64,000 nt of DNA from Selaginella moellendorffii. Its lineage: Eukaryota; Streptophyta; Lycopodiopsida; Selaginellales; Selaginellaceae. The notes under the pieces were generated by a model that was not told where the DNA came from, did not search any database, and worked only from the letters and a program-made list of their open reading frames with translations. Made by a program: the position numbers and the translations under genes. Position 1 is the stretch's first letter. Every line of letters begins with the position of its first letter. This document shows, piece by piece, positions 1 through 9,553 of this stretch. The stretch lies in assembly GCF_000143415.4 (NCBI RefSeq), contig NW_003314304.1:1478841-1542840 (forward strand), given 5' to 3'.

Positions 1-292
1 AGAACGAACACCTCAACAATGTTGGCAGATACAGGGCAGTGAGAGCGGTGCCATTGCCCTTCAAACAAATGGATGACACTTTAGCTTAAAACATGCTAAC
101 ACAATTTTAGTTAGTCAACACCTTGTTGAAAACCAAAAAATAATAAACTCCTTTCTTTTAAAAACATTATATATACATTGTTTTTATTTTTGGTTGCTAG
201 TATGATGATTTAATTAGAATATACTTGAGTACATGCTTTGATTATTATTCATTCAAAAAAACTTTCTGATATTTATTTATGCATACTAGTAC

Positions 293-465
293 TGTGAGTG
301 CCTGGAATATGGAAAGGGAATACAGAAATGTGCATATCAATTAGCCCAAAAACCCTAGCTTATATACAGGAGCAGTGGTCCCGATTGAAACCAATCCGAC
401 GGCTACCAAAATCCACTACGCTAATATTAGTATACGGCATCGTAGCCATACACTTGGCCCTCACA
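293..465 (-). repeat. 3' LTR of the gypsy element
   Basis: This is a 173-bp terminal repeat with TG/CA ends, near-identical to 5107-5275. It carries a small insertion (near 430) relative to the other copy. On the minus strand it contains TATATAAG, a plausible TATA box. It is unusually short for a gypsy LTR. Confidence 0.92.
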
Positions 466-480
466 TCATCCCCTCCTCTC
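466..480 (-). other. Polypurine tract of the gypsy element
   Basis: Read on the minus strand this is GAGAGGAGGGGATGA, immediately inside the 3' LTR. That is the expected position for the plus-strand primer of an LTR retrotransposon. The call rests on position and composition only. Confidence 0.7.
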
Positions 481-497
481 GGAATAATGGAAGGCCG

Positions 498-3400
498 TCA
501 GGGTTCTCTTGTAGATGGGCCGGGATCTGGAGGAACGTCAGGAGGAGGCATCGGCGGATCTGTAGACGGTATTAACTGCTCCTGATCCCTTTGTATGAAG
601 CGTTTTAACCGCTGCACATGCACAATCTCCGGAGGATCGGCCTGCTGAATGTCATGCCGAACCTCATAAACTTGCGGTCCAACTTGCCGCAACACCCGAT
701 ACGGTCCTTTCCACTGCGCAAGGAGCCCCTTAGACAAACCACGTACTGTAAGATGGGGAAAACGGACTAACACCAAATCATCCACTTTGTACTCCGCAGG
801 TGGACGATGATAGGAGTTGTAGCGCCGTTGTTGTCCCACTTGTATGCGGCCTAAGTGTTCGGCAGACTCTGCTCGGACAAGTGGAAGAATGCTTGTCAAA
901 TACTGATCCCATGACCTAACATCAGGAGCTCGTGGCAATCGCGAAGGTAAACCCAGCTTTGTTGGTAATATTGGATCATGACCATATAGAAGTTTATATG
1001 GTGAAGCACCAACAGAACTTTGCACCCCTGTGACATAGGCATACCGAAGAGATGGCAAATAACCATCCCAATCCGAATGCTGAAAGTTCACATACTTCGC
1101 AATCATCCCTTTGAATGTCCGAACGAGCCGTTCCACCAGACCGTCTGATTGTGGATGATAAGCACTTGTAAAAGTGTGGCGTATCCCCAACCGAGATGTC
1201 AAAACATGAAATACCTCAGCCATAAATGCAGGACCATTATCCGAAAGAATCCGCTCTGGACAAGAATGCTGGAACACCACTCGATTGAGGAGGAAGTATC
1301 CAACAGCAGTTGCAAAGGCGCTAGCAAGAGCACCAACTTCCACCCAACGAGTCAAGTAGTCAGAAGCAATAATAACATACTCATTGCCAGTAGTCGATCG
1401 TGGAAAAGGTCCCATAAGATCAAACGCCACCAACTCAAACGGACGGGAAACTGCAAATGACTCCAACCGTCCTTCTGCAGCACAAGGGGGAGTATTACGA
1501 GCTTGGCACCAAACGCAGCTACGCACATACCAGATAATATCACGTCGCATCTCCGGCCAATAGAAAGACCTGCGCAGCTTCTCGGTGACACGACGGTGTC
1601 CCATATGCCCACCTAGAACAGGAGAATCATGGTAGGCATGGAGAAACCGCGGAATAAACACCGAAGGCACCACCAACCGTAAATGATCATCAGGATCCGT
1701 CCCCACAAAATAAAGAAGGCCATCTTCAAGGCGATATTGAGAATGTAAATGCCGGAAAGGCAAGTCATCAGCAAGTGATGCAGGATTCTCAAACCCATCT
1801 CGAAGCCTTCGAATCCACGGCTCAATCTTTTGAGCCTCATGAACCTCATCAAGAGAAGGTAGATCTTGCTCTGCGCCCTGTGGACACTGAACGTCAAGGA
1901 CAGCAACCGCCGACGGTACAGAATCCTCATCTAGAAAATCCACAGATGCTGGAACAACAGGTTCGTCAGAAACATGAGAAGTGAGTGGAGAAGGAAGAGG
2001 AGCTCGAGAAAGGGCATCAGCATCAGCCATAGAACTCCCTGGGCGATGAACAACATCGAAATCATATATTTGAAGCTTCAAAGCCCATCGAGCCGTACGA
2101 CCAACCAGGTTCTTCCGCTTCAATAATGAAGTAACAGCAGCATGGTCACCTTCAAGTAATGTCCGAGAACCATGTAGATATGCATGAAGTTTCTCGAAAC
2201 CCCAGACTGCTGCTAAACACTCCTTCTCCGTCGTGGAGTAGTTCATCTCCGCTGGTTGTAATGTACGGCTTATGTATGCAATAGGATGGCGCTGACCAGG
2301 CACACTCGAGCTCTTTTGCATCAACACACCTCCAAGACCAATGTCAGAAGCATCCACGCGCAAAATAAAAGGTCGAGTGTAGTCAGGATATGCCAAAACC
2401 GGAGGAGTCATCAATAGCTCTTTGAGATCCACGAACGCCCGCTCACAATCCGAAGACCAGATGAAAGATGACGTTGATGACTTCAGCAACGCTCGCAATG
2501 GTGTAGTGCAATTGGAAAGATGATCCACAAAACGACTGAGATACTGCACCTTACCCAAAAAGCGCTGCACATCATTCACACATTTCGGAGTAGGGAACTT
2601 TAAAACAGCCACAAGTTTGTTAGGATCAACTTGCAAACCCTCACGAGAAACACGGTACCCAAGATAAGTTGTGTCCTTGGACCCAAACACGCACTTTGAC
2701 CGCTTCAGCTTTAAACCAACATCACGTAGCCGATCCAACACTTTACAAACATCACGAACGTGCTCCTCCCACGTCCCCTCCGAGTGGATCAAGACATCAT
2801 CAATGAAGTCAGCAGTCACTTCCGGCATATCGCAAAGAACCTCGTCCATCATCCGCTGGAAAGTTGCGGGAGCATTGTTCAAACCAAACGGCATCACCAA
2901 GAACTCGTACAAACCAAATGATGTACGAAAAGCAGTCTTAGGAATATCTTCTTCGGCCATCGGTACTTGCCAATACCCAGAAGCAAGATCTAGCTTGGTG
3001 AACCAACGACTTCGCCCCAGACGATCTAAGAGATCAGCAGTGTGAGGAAGAGGATACACATCTGGGATCGTCACTTCGTTTAACGGGCGATAGTCGATGT
3101 AGAAACGAATACTCCCATTAGGCTTCATCACAAGATGAGGTTCACATGCCCAAGGACTCCGTGACTTCCGAATAACACCCTTCTCCAGCATTTCCTTGAC
3201 GTTGGCTCGTAAAATCTTGATCTCCTTAGGTGACCGACGACGAACAGAAACCTTGATTGGACGAGCATCCCCGGTTGGAATCGGATGACATGTGGCAATC
3301 TTGGCCCCAGACAATAGGTCAAATTCAAAGAGATCAGAATACTCCTTCATGAGCCGGTCAACTGCTGCAACACAAAGATCGTCGGAGGGATCGGAAAAGG

Positions 3401-3962
3401 GAAAAGCAGAACAAGATGGAAACACAGAAGGAAAGAGTGGGGGAACAAAAGTAATGGAAGCAGAGGTAGAAATAGAGGGACAAAGAGGTATGGAAGTGAG
3501 AGGAATGGATGAAACATAAGGAAGTATGAGACAAGGGGGAGAAGCCTCAAAGTCACACTTGGCATGATTGCGCTGCAACCAATCCATACCAAGAATGAGG
3601 TCAAAAGCTTGACTCGGCACCACCCGCAACGACTGCAACTCAAGCTCGAGATCGCCCACACGCACAACCAGGTCCACCTTGTCCCGTGCACATGCATGTG
3701 TACGGCCGTTGCCATAAAGAATGAAAACTGGTTCCGCCGCACGACGCAAGTGTAGACGACAACGTGTGGTAACAGGTCGAGCAATAGAAGATAAACTCGA
3801 ACCTGTATCAACCAACACGGAGAGAATAATAGGAGACCTCTTGTTATAAAAACGAGCTTGGAAAGTAAACATGGGATGAACCGGTGCCGAGTGAACCCCT
3901 TGATGATACTCCCGAAAGAAAGATGGAGGGGTCACTGATTTATTCGCGTAAGGTCCCTCCAT
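498..3962 (-). CDS. pol: Gypsy pol polyprotein (PR-RT-RH-IN)
   Basis: This is a 1154-residue open frame. Visible in order are the retropepsin active site VDTGSS (about residue 51-56); reverse transcriptase with FYIDYRPLN (about 287) and the catalytic FIDD box (about 386-389); RNase H with LRVDAS (about 534-539) and the TTEKE motif; an integrase HHCC zinc region (HMGHRR...CVWC); and an integrase core with FDLMGPF, SDNGPAF and DGLVER carrying the D,D,E residues. A GPY-like module (WKGPYRVL) follows near the C-terminus, with no obvious chromodomain. All catalytic residues look intact. The ATG overlaps the gag stop as TAATG, and an in-frame TGA lies two codons upstream of it. Pol is therefore probably made by reinitiation rather than by a long-range frameshift. 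Confidence 0.94.
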   Translation of the reverse strand: MEGPYANKSVTPPSFFREYHQGVHSAPVHPMFTFQARFYNKRSPIILSVLVDTGSSLSSIARPVTTRCRLHLRRAAEPVFILYGNGRTHACARDKVDLVVRVGDLELELQSLRVVPSQAFDLILGMDWLQRNHAKCDFEASPPCLILPYVSSIPLTSIPLCPSISTSASITFVPPLFPSVFPSCSAFPFSDPSDDLCVAAVDRLMKEYSDLFEFDLLSGAKIATCHPIPTGDARPIKVSVRRRSPKEIKILRANVKEMLEKGVIRKSRSPWACEPHLVMKPNGSIRFYIDYRPLNEVTIPDVYPLPHTADLLDRLGRSRWFTKLDLASGYWQVPMAEEDIPKTAFRTSFGLYEFLVMPFGLNNAPATFQRMMDEVLCDMPEVTADFIDDVLIHSEGTWEEHVRDVCKVLDRLRDVGLKLKRSKCVFGSKDTTYLGYRVSREGLQVDPNKLVAVLKFPTPKCVNDVQRFLGKVQYLSRFVDHLSNCTTPLRALLKSSTSSFIWSSDCERAFVDLKELLMTPPVLAYPDYTRPFILRVDASDIGLGGVLMQKSSSVPGQRHPIAYISRTLQPAEMNYSTTEKECLAAVWGFEKLHAYLHGSRTLLEGDHAAVTSLLKRKNLVGRTARWALKLQIYDFDVVHRPGSSMADADALSRAPLPSPLTSHVSDEPVVPASVDFLDEDSVPSAVAVLDVQCPQGAEQDLPSLDEVHEAQKIEPWIRRLRDGFENPASLADDLPFRHLHSQYRLEDGLLYFVGTDPDDHLRLVVPSVFIPRFLHAYHDSPVLGGHMGHRRVTEKLRRSFYWPEMRRDIIWYVRSCVWCQARNTPPCAAEGRLESFAVSRPFELVAFDLMGPFPRSTTGNEYVIIASDYLTRWVEVGALASAFATAVGYFLLNRVVFQHSCPERILSDNGPAFMAEVFHVLTSRLGIRHTFTSAYHPQSDGLVERLVRTFKGMIAKYVNFQHSDWDGYLPSLRYAYVTGVQSSVGASPYKLLYGHDPILPTKLGLPSRLPRAPDVRSWDQYLTSILPLVRAESAEHLGRIQVGQQRRYNSYHRPPAEYKVDDLVLVRFPHLTVRGLSKGLLAQWKGPYRVLRQVGPQVYEVRHDIQQADPPEIVHVQRLKRFIQRDQEQLIPSTDPPMPPPDVPPDPGPSTREP

Positions 3963-4894
3963 TACTCACGCGACTCCTCGTTTCCCGGATGCATCTCGGT
4001 GTCCAGACCTTCCACTGCAGCAGCACCCACGGGACGTTGCTGACGCCAAGGTCTCCACCCAGGAAATGGAGGTCGCCAATCCGGAAAACGACGGCAACGC
4101 CGATAAGTATGACCAACTTCATCACACGCCCAGCAGCGAACATCACGGCCACGACCACGTCCTCGCGCTTGTCCTTGGACTCGAGCAGCAGCAGCATCAA
4201 CCTCCATTAGAACAGGACCATCACCCATAGGAAGGGGAGCGGAAGGACGTGCAGCGAGAAGTGGAAGAGGCGACGTCTCATAACGTTGTGCCAAGCGAAG
4301 AGCATCGTCAAGGGTGGCAGGAGCAAGTGCATGCACAAGTCCGACAAGATCTTGACGAAGTGCTGGCCACAACATTCCTAGCTTGATCCGCTCCGACATA
4401 TTTGGCTCCGCACGAAGCAAAAGACTTCGGAAACAAACGCCAAATTGCATCACCGACTCAGATGGCCCTTGGCGAAGACGATGCAATTGTTGGAAAGCAT
4501 CATCACAATCATCAGCATGGCCGAAGGCGCGTTTGAAGACGTCCGGGAGAACACTCCAATCCCCACGAGTGGCTGCGCTCAAACCATTGTACCACTGCAA
4601 TGCCGTCCCTTGGAGACACGTGGGAAACTCACGCAAACGTCGAGCATCATCCCAAGAATGATATGTGGCAATCACCGTGAAGTGATCAAACCAATGGTAC
4701 ACATCATCCCCAGGATTCCCGCGAAAGAACTCCGGCCGAACGCGAGGATTAGCACCAAGAGCAAGAGGAGTTGTACCACGTGCCGTGAACGCCGCCATCA
4801 ACTGAGTTTGGTTGTTCAATTGCAAGCGCATAGCATCAAGCAATTGTACCAACTGCTGCTCTAGAGTCAAAGGAGGAGATTGCGGATCTGCCAT
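3962..4894 (-). CDS. gag: Gypsy Gag (capsid/nucleocapsid)
   Basis: This 310-residue protein begins MADPQSPPLTLEQQL. The middle carries a retrotransposon gag capsid-like region (RPEFFRGNPGDDVYHWFDHF, about residues 53-72) with the usual conserved tryptophans. An arginine/glycine-rich stretch then leads to one CCHC zinc knuckle, CWACDEVGHTYRRC (CX2CX4HX4C), typical of nucleocapsid. Its role is to package element RNA into virus-like particles. It lies directly upstream of pol and its TAA stop shares one base with the pol ATG. Confidence 0.92.
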   Translation of the reverse strand: MADPQSPPLTLEQQLVQLLDAMRLQLNNQTQLMAAFTARGTTPLALGANPRVRPEFFRGNPGDDVYHWFDHFTVIATYHSWDDARRLREFPTCLQGTALQWYNGLSAATRGDWSVLPDVFKRAFGHADDCDDAFQQLHRLRQGPSESVMQFGVCFRSLLLRAEPNMSERIKLGMLWPALRQDLVGLVHALAPATLDDALRLAQRYETSPLPLLAARPSAPLPMGDGPVLMEVDAAAARVQGQARGRGRGRDVRCWACDEVGHTYRRCRRFPDWRPPFPGWRPWRQQRPVGAAAVEGLDTEMHPGNEESRE

Positions 4895-5106
4895 GAAGAT
4901 GAGCGAAAAAGAAAGAGCAAAAGAAGAGAGATGACAAAAAGCTAGAAGGAAATGGTAGATCTAGACAACGCAAAAAGCTAGATCTAAACCAAAAGAAAGG
5001 AAATGGAAAAAGCTAGATCTAGACGATGCAAAAGCTAGATCTAAACCAAAATCCCAAATCTAAGCACTCCTCAGGGACAATCAAAGTTGCCCCTCATCTC
5101 CACCAA
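4895..5106 (-). other. Gypsy 5' leader with ~51-bp tandem repeat
   Basis: This is the untranslated leader between the 5' LTR and gag. It holds about two copies of a ~51-bp unit built around AAGCTAGATCTA (about 4948-5051). The possible primer-binding site is at its LTR end. No reading frame is supported. Confidence 0.65.
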
Positions 5107-5275
5107 TGTGAGTGCTTGGTATATGGAAAGGGAATACAGAAATGTGCATATCAATTAGCCCAAAAACCCTAGCTTATATACAGGAGCGAGTGGTCCGGAT
5201 TGAAACCAATCCGACGGCTACCAAAATCCACTACGCTAATATTACGGTATTGTAGCCGTACACTTGGCCCTCACA
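5107..5275 (-). repeat. 5' LTR of the gypsy element
   Basis: This 169-bp terminal repeat is the partner of 293-465. For this minus-strand element it is the promoter-bearing 5' LTR. Immediately outside it is GTAC, which matches the base quartet before position 293. Confidence 0.92.
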
Positions 5276-5279
5276 GTAC

Positions 5280-6265
5280 ATATTTTGCAATTACCAATTC
5301 TTTAAAAGAAAAAAAATATTAGCTATATTTTTAAAACTAATTATAATTATTGTGTCAAAGAACTAATAGCAATAAATATTAGTTAATATGATTTGGATGA
5401 AAATACCATTGTAATAAAGTTTTCAGACATTTTATTTTAATGCCATTTATTCAGACAAATTTAAATATATAATTATATTTGTCATGAGCTTATTACTTTT
5501 TGTACAATTTGTAGATATTTAAAATTTTTAAAAGAAAAAATTTAATTAACAAAATTTTAACAAATAATAAATTTATAAAATAATTTGCTGCACATTCCAT
5601 ACAGTAATTCTTGGTTTGCTTAATAGTAATGTTATTCCTATTTATTAATCCAATTGATCATGGATGTTTATAATTTATAAACATAAGATTAATTTTATTG
5701 CATTAAATGGCAGAATAAACTAGAATATACTAAGAAGTGTTTAGGAAAACTTATACATTATAAACATGTTTATAAATATTAATACGAAATTAATCTATAT
5801 AAATAACAACTGTTAGATGGTAAAATATCCCAAAATATTCAAGCATATTTTAGGTATATACAAATTATTTTTTATATAAAATAATAATAATAGAAATTAT
5901 GTAATGTTAGGAAAAGTGTTTAACATTATTTAAGAAACAAGCACAAATGGATACACCAGAGGAATGAATGAATGATTTCACTGCAAACCAAACAATTGGT
6001 TGCTAAGCATAACAATATATATGGTACTTCCTAGAGTAATGGCGCACAAACTAGCCTCTCGAGGAAAAGTTTCGTGACAAGATTTAACTTCCGTACGTGG
6101 AGATTCACAAATCTCAATCAGTCACACCACACGTATACGAGGCTCCCGGTGCCTCGGCGTTGGGAAAAACGGCTTAAATTTACTGACACATTCACTCGAT
6201 CGAACGAAGCAAGCAACGGACGGACCGAGCAAAGAAGAAGATAGAAAAGAGAGAAACAAGGAAAA
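5280..6265. other. AT-rich intergenic region upstream of HIPP gene
   Basis: This is very AT-rich from 5280 to about 6040, with no supported gene. The last ~200 bp become more GC-balanced and probably hold the promoter and 5' UTR of the HIPP gene. No clear promoter motif was identified. Confidence 0.5.
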
Positions 6266-6851
6266 ATGTCAGTTGCCGCTAGGATCTTGGATTCCACCGC
6301 TGAAGATATCTACGCCAGCAGCAAGATGAAGAAATCTGAGGTAGAGTTGTGGAAATCAATCGTTTTCTAGATCTCAAAGCACTGAGCAATCGATTCTCCA
6401 GAGTGTCGTGCTCAAGGTCCAGATCAACTGTAACTGCTGTGCTCGCAAGGTGAAAAAGGCGATCGGTCAAGTGGAAGGTAACCAAGCAAAGCTTCCATTT
6501 TTGTCTTCCTTTGTGTGGATCGCCCACCCATTGATCAAACTCTCCAATGCACCAGGAGTGGAATCCATCACTGTGGATCTCACACAAAAGAAGGTGACGG
6601 TCACTGGCAGCTTCGACTCGAACAAAGTCGTCAAGCAAATCGCCAAAAAGACTGGCAAGAACGTCGAGCTGGCCGGTGCCAAAGACAGTAGCGGCGCCGC
6701 CAGAGGGTCGGATCACAAGGCGGTGGGCGGCGGCGGCAACAAGGTGAAATCTTCTGGCCAGCAAGAACAGCGCGAAAGTGCTACGACATTTCCAGTCGGG
6801 GATTCCTTCTTCTTCAGTGATGACAATCCAAATGGTTGCTCTATCATGTGA
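6266..6851 (+). CDS. Heavy-metal-associated isoprenylated plant protein (HIPP)
   Basis: I infer three exons: 6266-6340, 6402-6477 and 6556-6851. The introns are 61 and 78 nt, with GT/AG ends. Spliced, the protein starts MSVAARILDS and has one HMA domain (VVLKVQINCNCCARKVKKAI, then VESITVDLTQKKVTVTGSF). The metal-binding CxxC is C-N-C-C. A low-complexity Gly/Ala/Lys linker follows, and the protein ends in CSIM, a CaaX box predicted to be farnesylated. HMA plus CaaX defines the plant-specific HIPP family, which acts as membrane-tethered metal chaperones for Cu, Zn or Cd. Joining exon 2 to exon 3 restores the conserved Q-V-E-G-V-E-S-I stretch. The second intron has no stop in frame, so its retention would insert 26 residues into the HMA fold. 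Metal specificity cannot be read from sequence. Confidence 0.88.
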
Positions 6852-7037
6852 ATGTTGAGGTGTTCCTAAAGTTCCTCAAGGTTAATCCTTTGTGAAACTA
6901 CCATATCCGGAATCAATAGTTTGTCAAAAATATGACATTGAAGATGAAAGGACGCTTACAAACGCTAGAAGAAAGTCCTGCAAAAGAATCAAGCTCTTGC
7001 AAGATCTCGCAAATCACAAGTAAATATAAAAGGTGGT

Positions 7038-7109
7038 TCCGTTGCCGGGAATTGAACCCGGGTCTCTCGGGTGAGAGCCGAGTATCCTGACCGACTAGAC
7101 TACAACGGA
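7038..7109 (-). tRNA. trnE-CUC: tRNA-Glu (anticodon CUC)
   Basis: The minus strand folds as a complete 72-nt cloverleaf. The acceptor stem TCCGTTG pairs with CAACGGA, the D arm contains GGTCAGGAT, the anticodon loop CTCTCAC gives CUC, and the T arm is CCCGGGTTCAATTCCCGG. The internal B box (GGTTCAATTCC) is intact and there is no intron. CCA is not encoded, as expected for a nuclear tRNA gene. It lies in the spacer between the HIPP gene and the KCS gene. Confidence 0.96.
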
Positions 7110-7714
7110 ATCTCGTTAGATTTTTCTCTGGTTGGATTAATAATATAGAGTTTCCCATAATCTGTTGACCAGATTTGAAATCTTTGACTGGATGGACTGA
7201 AACGAGTAAGAGAACAAAGCTAGTAGTTGACCAACCCTGACAATCTTCGCGGTCCACGATTCGAAGTCAATAATGGATATGTGTCGCACTACCAGTCAGC
7301 GCTGGTCCTCGTTTTAGAATGAACCAAAAAACGGGTTTGGGTATACGTTGATTCGGCATTGATATGGAAAAGATGGCGGGCATTGAATTCTCCTTCTTTC
7401 TTGGTGATTATTAAGGAGGAGCTGTGAAGCAATCGCTGGCTATGGAGGACATCTGGCTCGCGCTAATAAAATCCCTCCCCAAGAGAAGTGAAATATCAGA
7501 AAAAGAGAGATGTCCACCATAGCCGGCATGAATGACACTCTATGAATCTCAAACCCACAAACCAATCAAATTTTCTCAAATCCTAAAACCATGGCCCTGG
7601 AAGAACTTGGAAGAACTCTCGCAGGAAGTTGGAACGAATCAATGCAACCCGTTTGATATACCGTCGTCGAAACGAACATCCCATGCATCGTGTTCTTGGA
7701 TCCACGATCCGTGC
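7110..7714. other. Intergenic spacer, 3' of KCS
   Basis: There is no supported gene here. The segment contains the 5' flank of the minus-strand tRNA and the 3' flank of the minus-strand KCS gene. The short reading frames in it lack family features. Confidence 0.5.
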
Positions 7715-9553
7715 CTAATGGTGGTGGACGCCATTGGTTCCGTTGGACACGATCACCCCATTCTCCCTGGCTGGATGATCACGATGATTCTCTCCGGCCG
7801 CGGAGGATGGATGATCCGGGGCTGGAGCTCTATAATCGCTCGTCACGAGCGATCCATCCTTGGCATACGCTTGACCCGTACTGGTATCCACGATCAATCC
7901 ATCCACTGTCTGGAAGTAGAGCTTCTCCCGGCGCGGGATATCTTCCATGTCAGTTGGAACTTCCAGTGGATACTCATCGATGCAATCCAGCCAGGGATTC
8001 ATCGACTTGGGTCGATCGATATCGCGGATCGCTCGCCACACGGCGCTGTTACACTTGAATCCCGATCCAACCCCGAGCTGCCACAGGCGATCGCCATACC
8101 TCACCCTCCCCTTGGCCTCGAGATACGCGAGCTCGTACCACACGCAGCTGCTCGAGGTGTTCCCGAATCGATGGAGCGTCATCCGGCACGCCTCCATCTT
8201 CTCCTCACCCAGCCGCAAGCTCTTCTCGAGCTCGTCCACCACCGCGCGGCCGCCGGCGTGGAGCAGGAAGTGATCGAAGGCGAGCTTGAAGTCCGGGATG
8301 TATGGCTTGCGATCGAGCTTGAAGACGCTGCGCGCGATCACGTTGGCCGCGAAGTGGAGCTGCTCGCCGATTGGAAGAACGAGCGGGCCGAGCTTGGTGA
8401 GATTCTTCTTGAGCGCGTCGGCGGCGGCGACCATGATGTGCTTGGTGAGCGTGATCCCAAGAACGCCATCGCTGTCGGCCTCCTGGGTGATGCATCCGTA
8501 CGCCTTGTCGTCGCCGCCGTTGTGGATGCGTACGGTATGAAGGAGCTCGTACTTGCCAGCGGCGGCGCCGCCGGGGGAGTGGCAGGGGTGGTTGCTCAGG
8601 AGGATGGCGGCGCCGCCGACGCGGAAGAGACAGTTCGTGACGAGCATGGGGCGATTGTTGCCCAGGTAGAGGTTGTGGGTGATGTTCTCGGTGCTCACCA
8701 CCAGCGCGTACGTGTTTGGATGCATCCCCAGGAGATCCTTGGCGAGGTCGATCGCTATGATGCCAGCACTGCAGCCCATCCCGCCCAGGTTGAAGCTCCG
8801 GATGTCGGTACCCATCTTGTAGTGATTGACGATCATCGAGGAGAGGCTGGGAGTGGGATTGAAGCAGCTGCTGTTGACGACCAGGATGCCAATGTCCTTG
8901 GATTTGATTCCGGTTTTGGCCAGGAGCTCGTCCACCGCACCGAAGATGACGAGCTCCGCCTCGGCGCGGGCTTGCTTCCAGCTAAGATCCGCGTTGGGGT
9001 GGTGGAACATCGCGGGCGGCGCGTAAGTCTCGTCGCCCACTCCGGATTTGAGATAGACCTTCTTGAAGAATTCCATGGTTTTCTCGGTGTAGACGCCCAG
9101 CCGCTTGGCGAACCATTCCGAGAGCTCCGCCGAGCACTTGAGCTTGTCGTCGGGCTTGTAGCACGCGAAGTCGACGATGTAGACGCCGGTTCTCTTCTTC
9201 TTGCGCGTCACCAGGAGCCACAGCGCCGCGATCCATCCGAGCGAGAAAATGGTGGCGACGGAGGTGATTCCCAGGAGCTTGGAGCTCTTGACCGCGGCCT
9301 GGATGGAGAGGAGGTCGTGGGCGATTGCGTCGCGGTGGTGGGCGATGGTGGAGAGATCCAGGTGGCCTGAGGCGATGGCGGAGACGAGGAGGAGGAGCGT
9401 GGCTTGCGCCGCCGCGTGGAGTGTGAAGACATAGCGGGAGAGGAAGAGAGAGATGGATCTGTGGAGAGGTGGTGGTGGCGATGGTGATGCTGTTCTTCTC
9501 TTTGCTGGCACTGCTGCTGCTGGGTCATCACTGAAAGTTCCTCCGGATCCCAT
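7715..9553 (-). CDS. 3-ketoacyl-CoA synthase (KCS), fatty acid elongase
   Basis: This is an intronless 612-residue protein starting MGSGGTFSDD. The frame stays open for 20 more codons upstream but from a non-ATG codon, so I use this ATG. KCS enzymes condense malonyl-CoA with a long-chain acyl-CoA at the ER, the rate-setting step of very-long-chain fatty acid synthesis for waxes, cutin-associated lipids and sphingolipids. Two N-terminal hydrophobic segments (about 42-62 and 95-116) fit the usual membrane anchor. The catalytic triad is visible: Cys about 261 in GGMGCSAG, His about 432 in LLHAGGRA, Asn about 465 in RFGNTSSS. The usual C-terminal motif NPWLDCIDEYP is present, followed by an extra ~70-residue polar tail ending in HHH that most KCS proteins lack. 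A 612-codon open frame on the opposite strand is a GC-composition shadow. Confidence 0.95.
   Translation of the reverse strand: MGSGGTFSDDPAAAVPAKRRTASPSPPPPLHRSISLFLSRYVFTLHAAAQATLLLLVSAIASGHLDLSTIAHHRDAIAHDLLSIQAAVKSSKLLGITSVATIFSLGWIAALWLLVTRKKKRTGVYIVDFACYKPDDKLKCSAELSEWFAKRLGVYTEKTMEFFKKVYLKSGVGDETYAPPAMFHHPNADLSWKQARAEAELVIFGAVDELLAKTGIKSKDIGILVVNSSCFNPTPSLSSMIVNHYKMGTDIRSFNLGGMGCSAGIIAIDLAKDLLGMHPNTYALVVSTENITHNLYLGNNRPMLVTNCLFRVGGAAILLSNHPCHSPGGAAAGKYELLHTVRIHNGGDDKAYGCITQEADSDGVLGITLTKHIMVAAADALKKNLTKLGPLVLPIGEQLHFAANVIARSVFKLDRKPYIPDFKLAFDHFLLHAGGRAVVDELEKSLRLGEEKMEACRMTLHRFGNTSSSCVWYELAYLEAKGRVRYGDRLWQLGVGSGFKCNSAVWRAIRDIDRPKSMNPWLDCIDEYPLEVPTDMEDIPRREKLYFQTVDGLIVDTSTGQAYAKDGSLVTSDYRAPAPDHPSSAAGENHRDHPARENGVIVSNGTNGVHHH

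Larger units (their letters stand above)
293..5275 (-). mobile_element. Ty3/gypsy LTR retrotransposon, apparently intact
   Basis: Two direct ~170-bp repeats (293-465 and 5107-5275), both running TGTGAG...CTCACA, flank two long minus-strand reading frames, gag (3962-4894) and pol (498-3962). A 4-bp direct repeat GTAC lies on either side (289-292 and 5276-5279) and is the likely target-site duplication. The pol order is protease, reverse transcriptase, RNase H, integrase, which places the element in Ty3/gypsy (Metaviridae). A purine-rich tract on the minus strand (466-480) abuts the 3' LTR, as expected for the polypurine tract. I find no premature stops. The two LTRs differ at roughly five bases plus two small indels, so insertion is fairly recent but not brand new. 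Inside the 5' LTR the minus strand begins TTGGTGGAGATG, a possible primer-binding site, but I cannot assign its tRNA. Confidence 0.93.

Noticed and set aside
7532-9370. 612-codon open frame on the plus strand opposite KCS
   Set aside because: It has no domain, and its composition follows the GC-rich third positions of the KCS codons on the other strand. It is a shadow.
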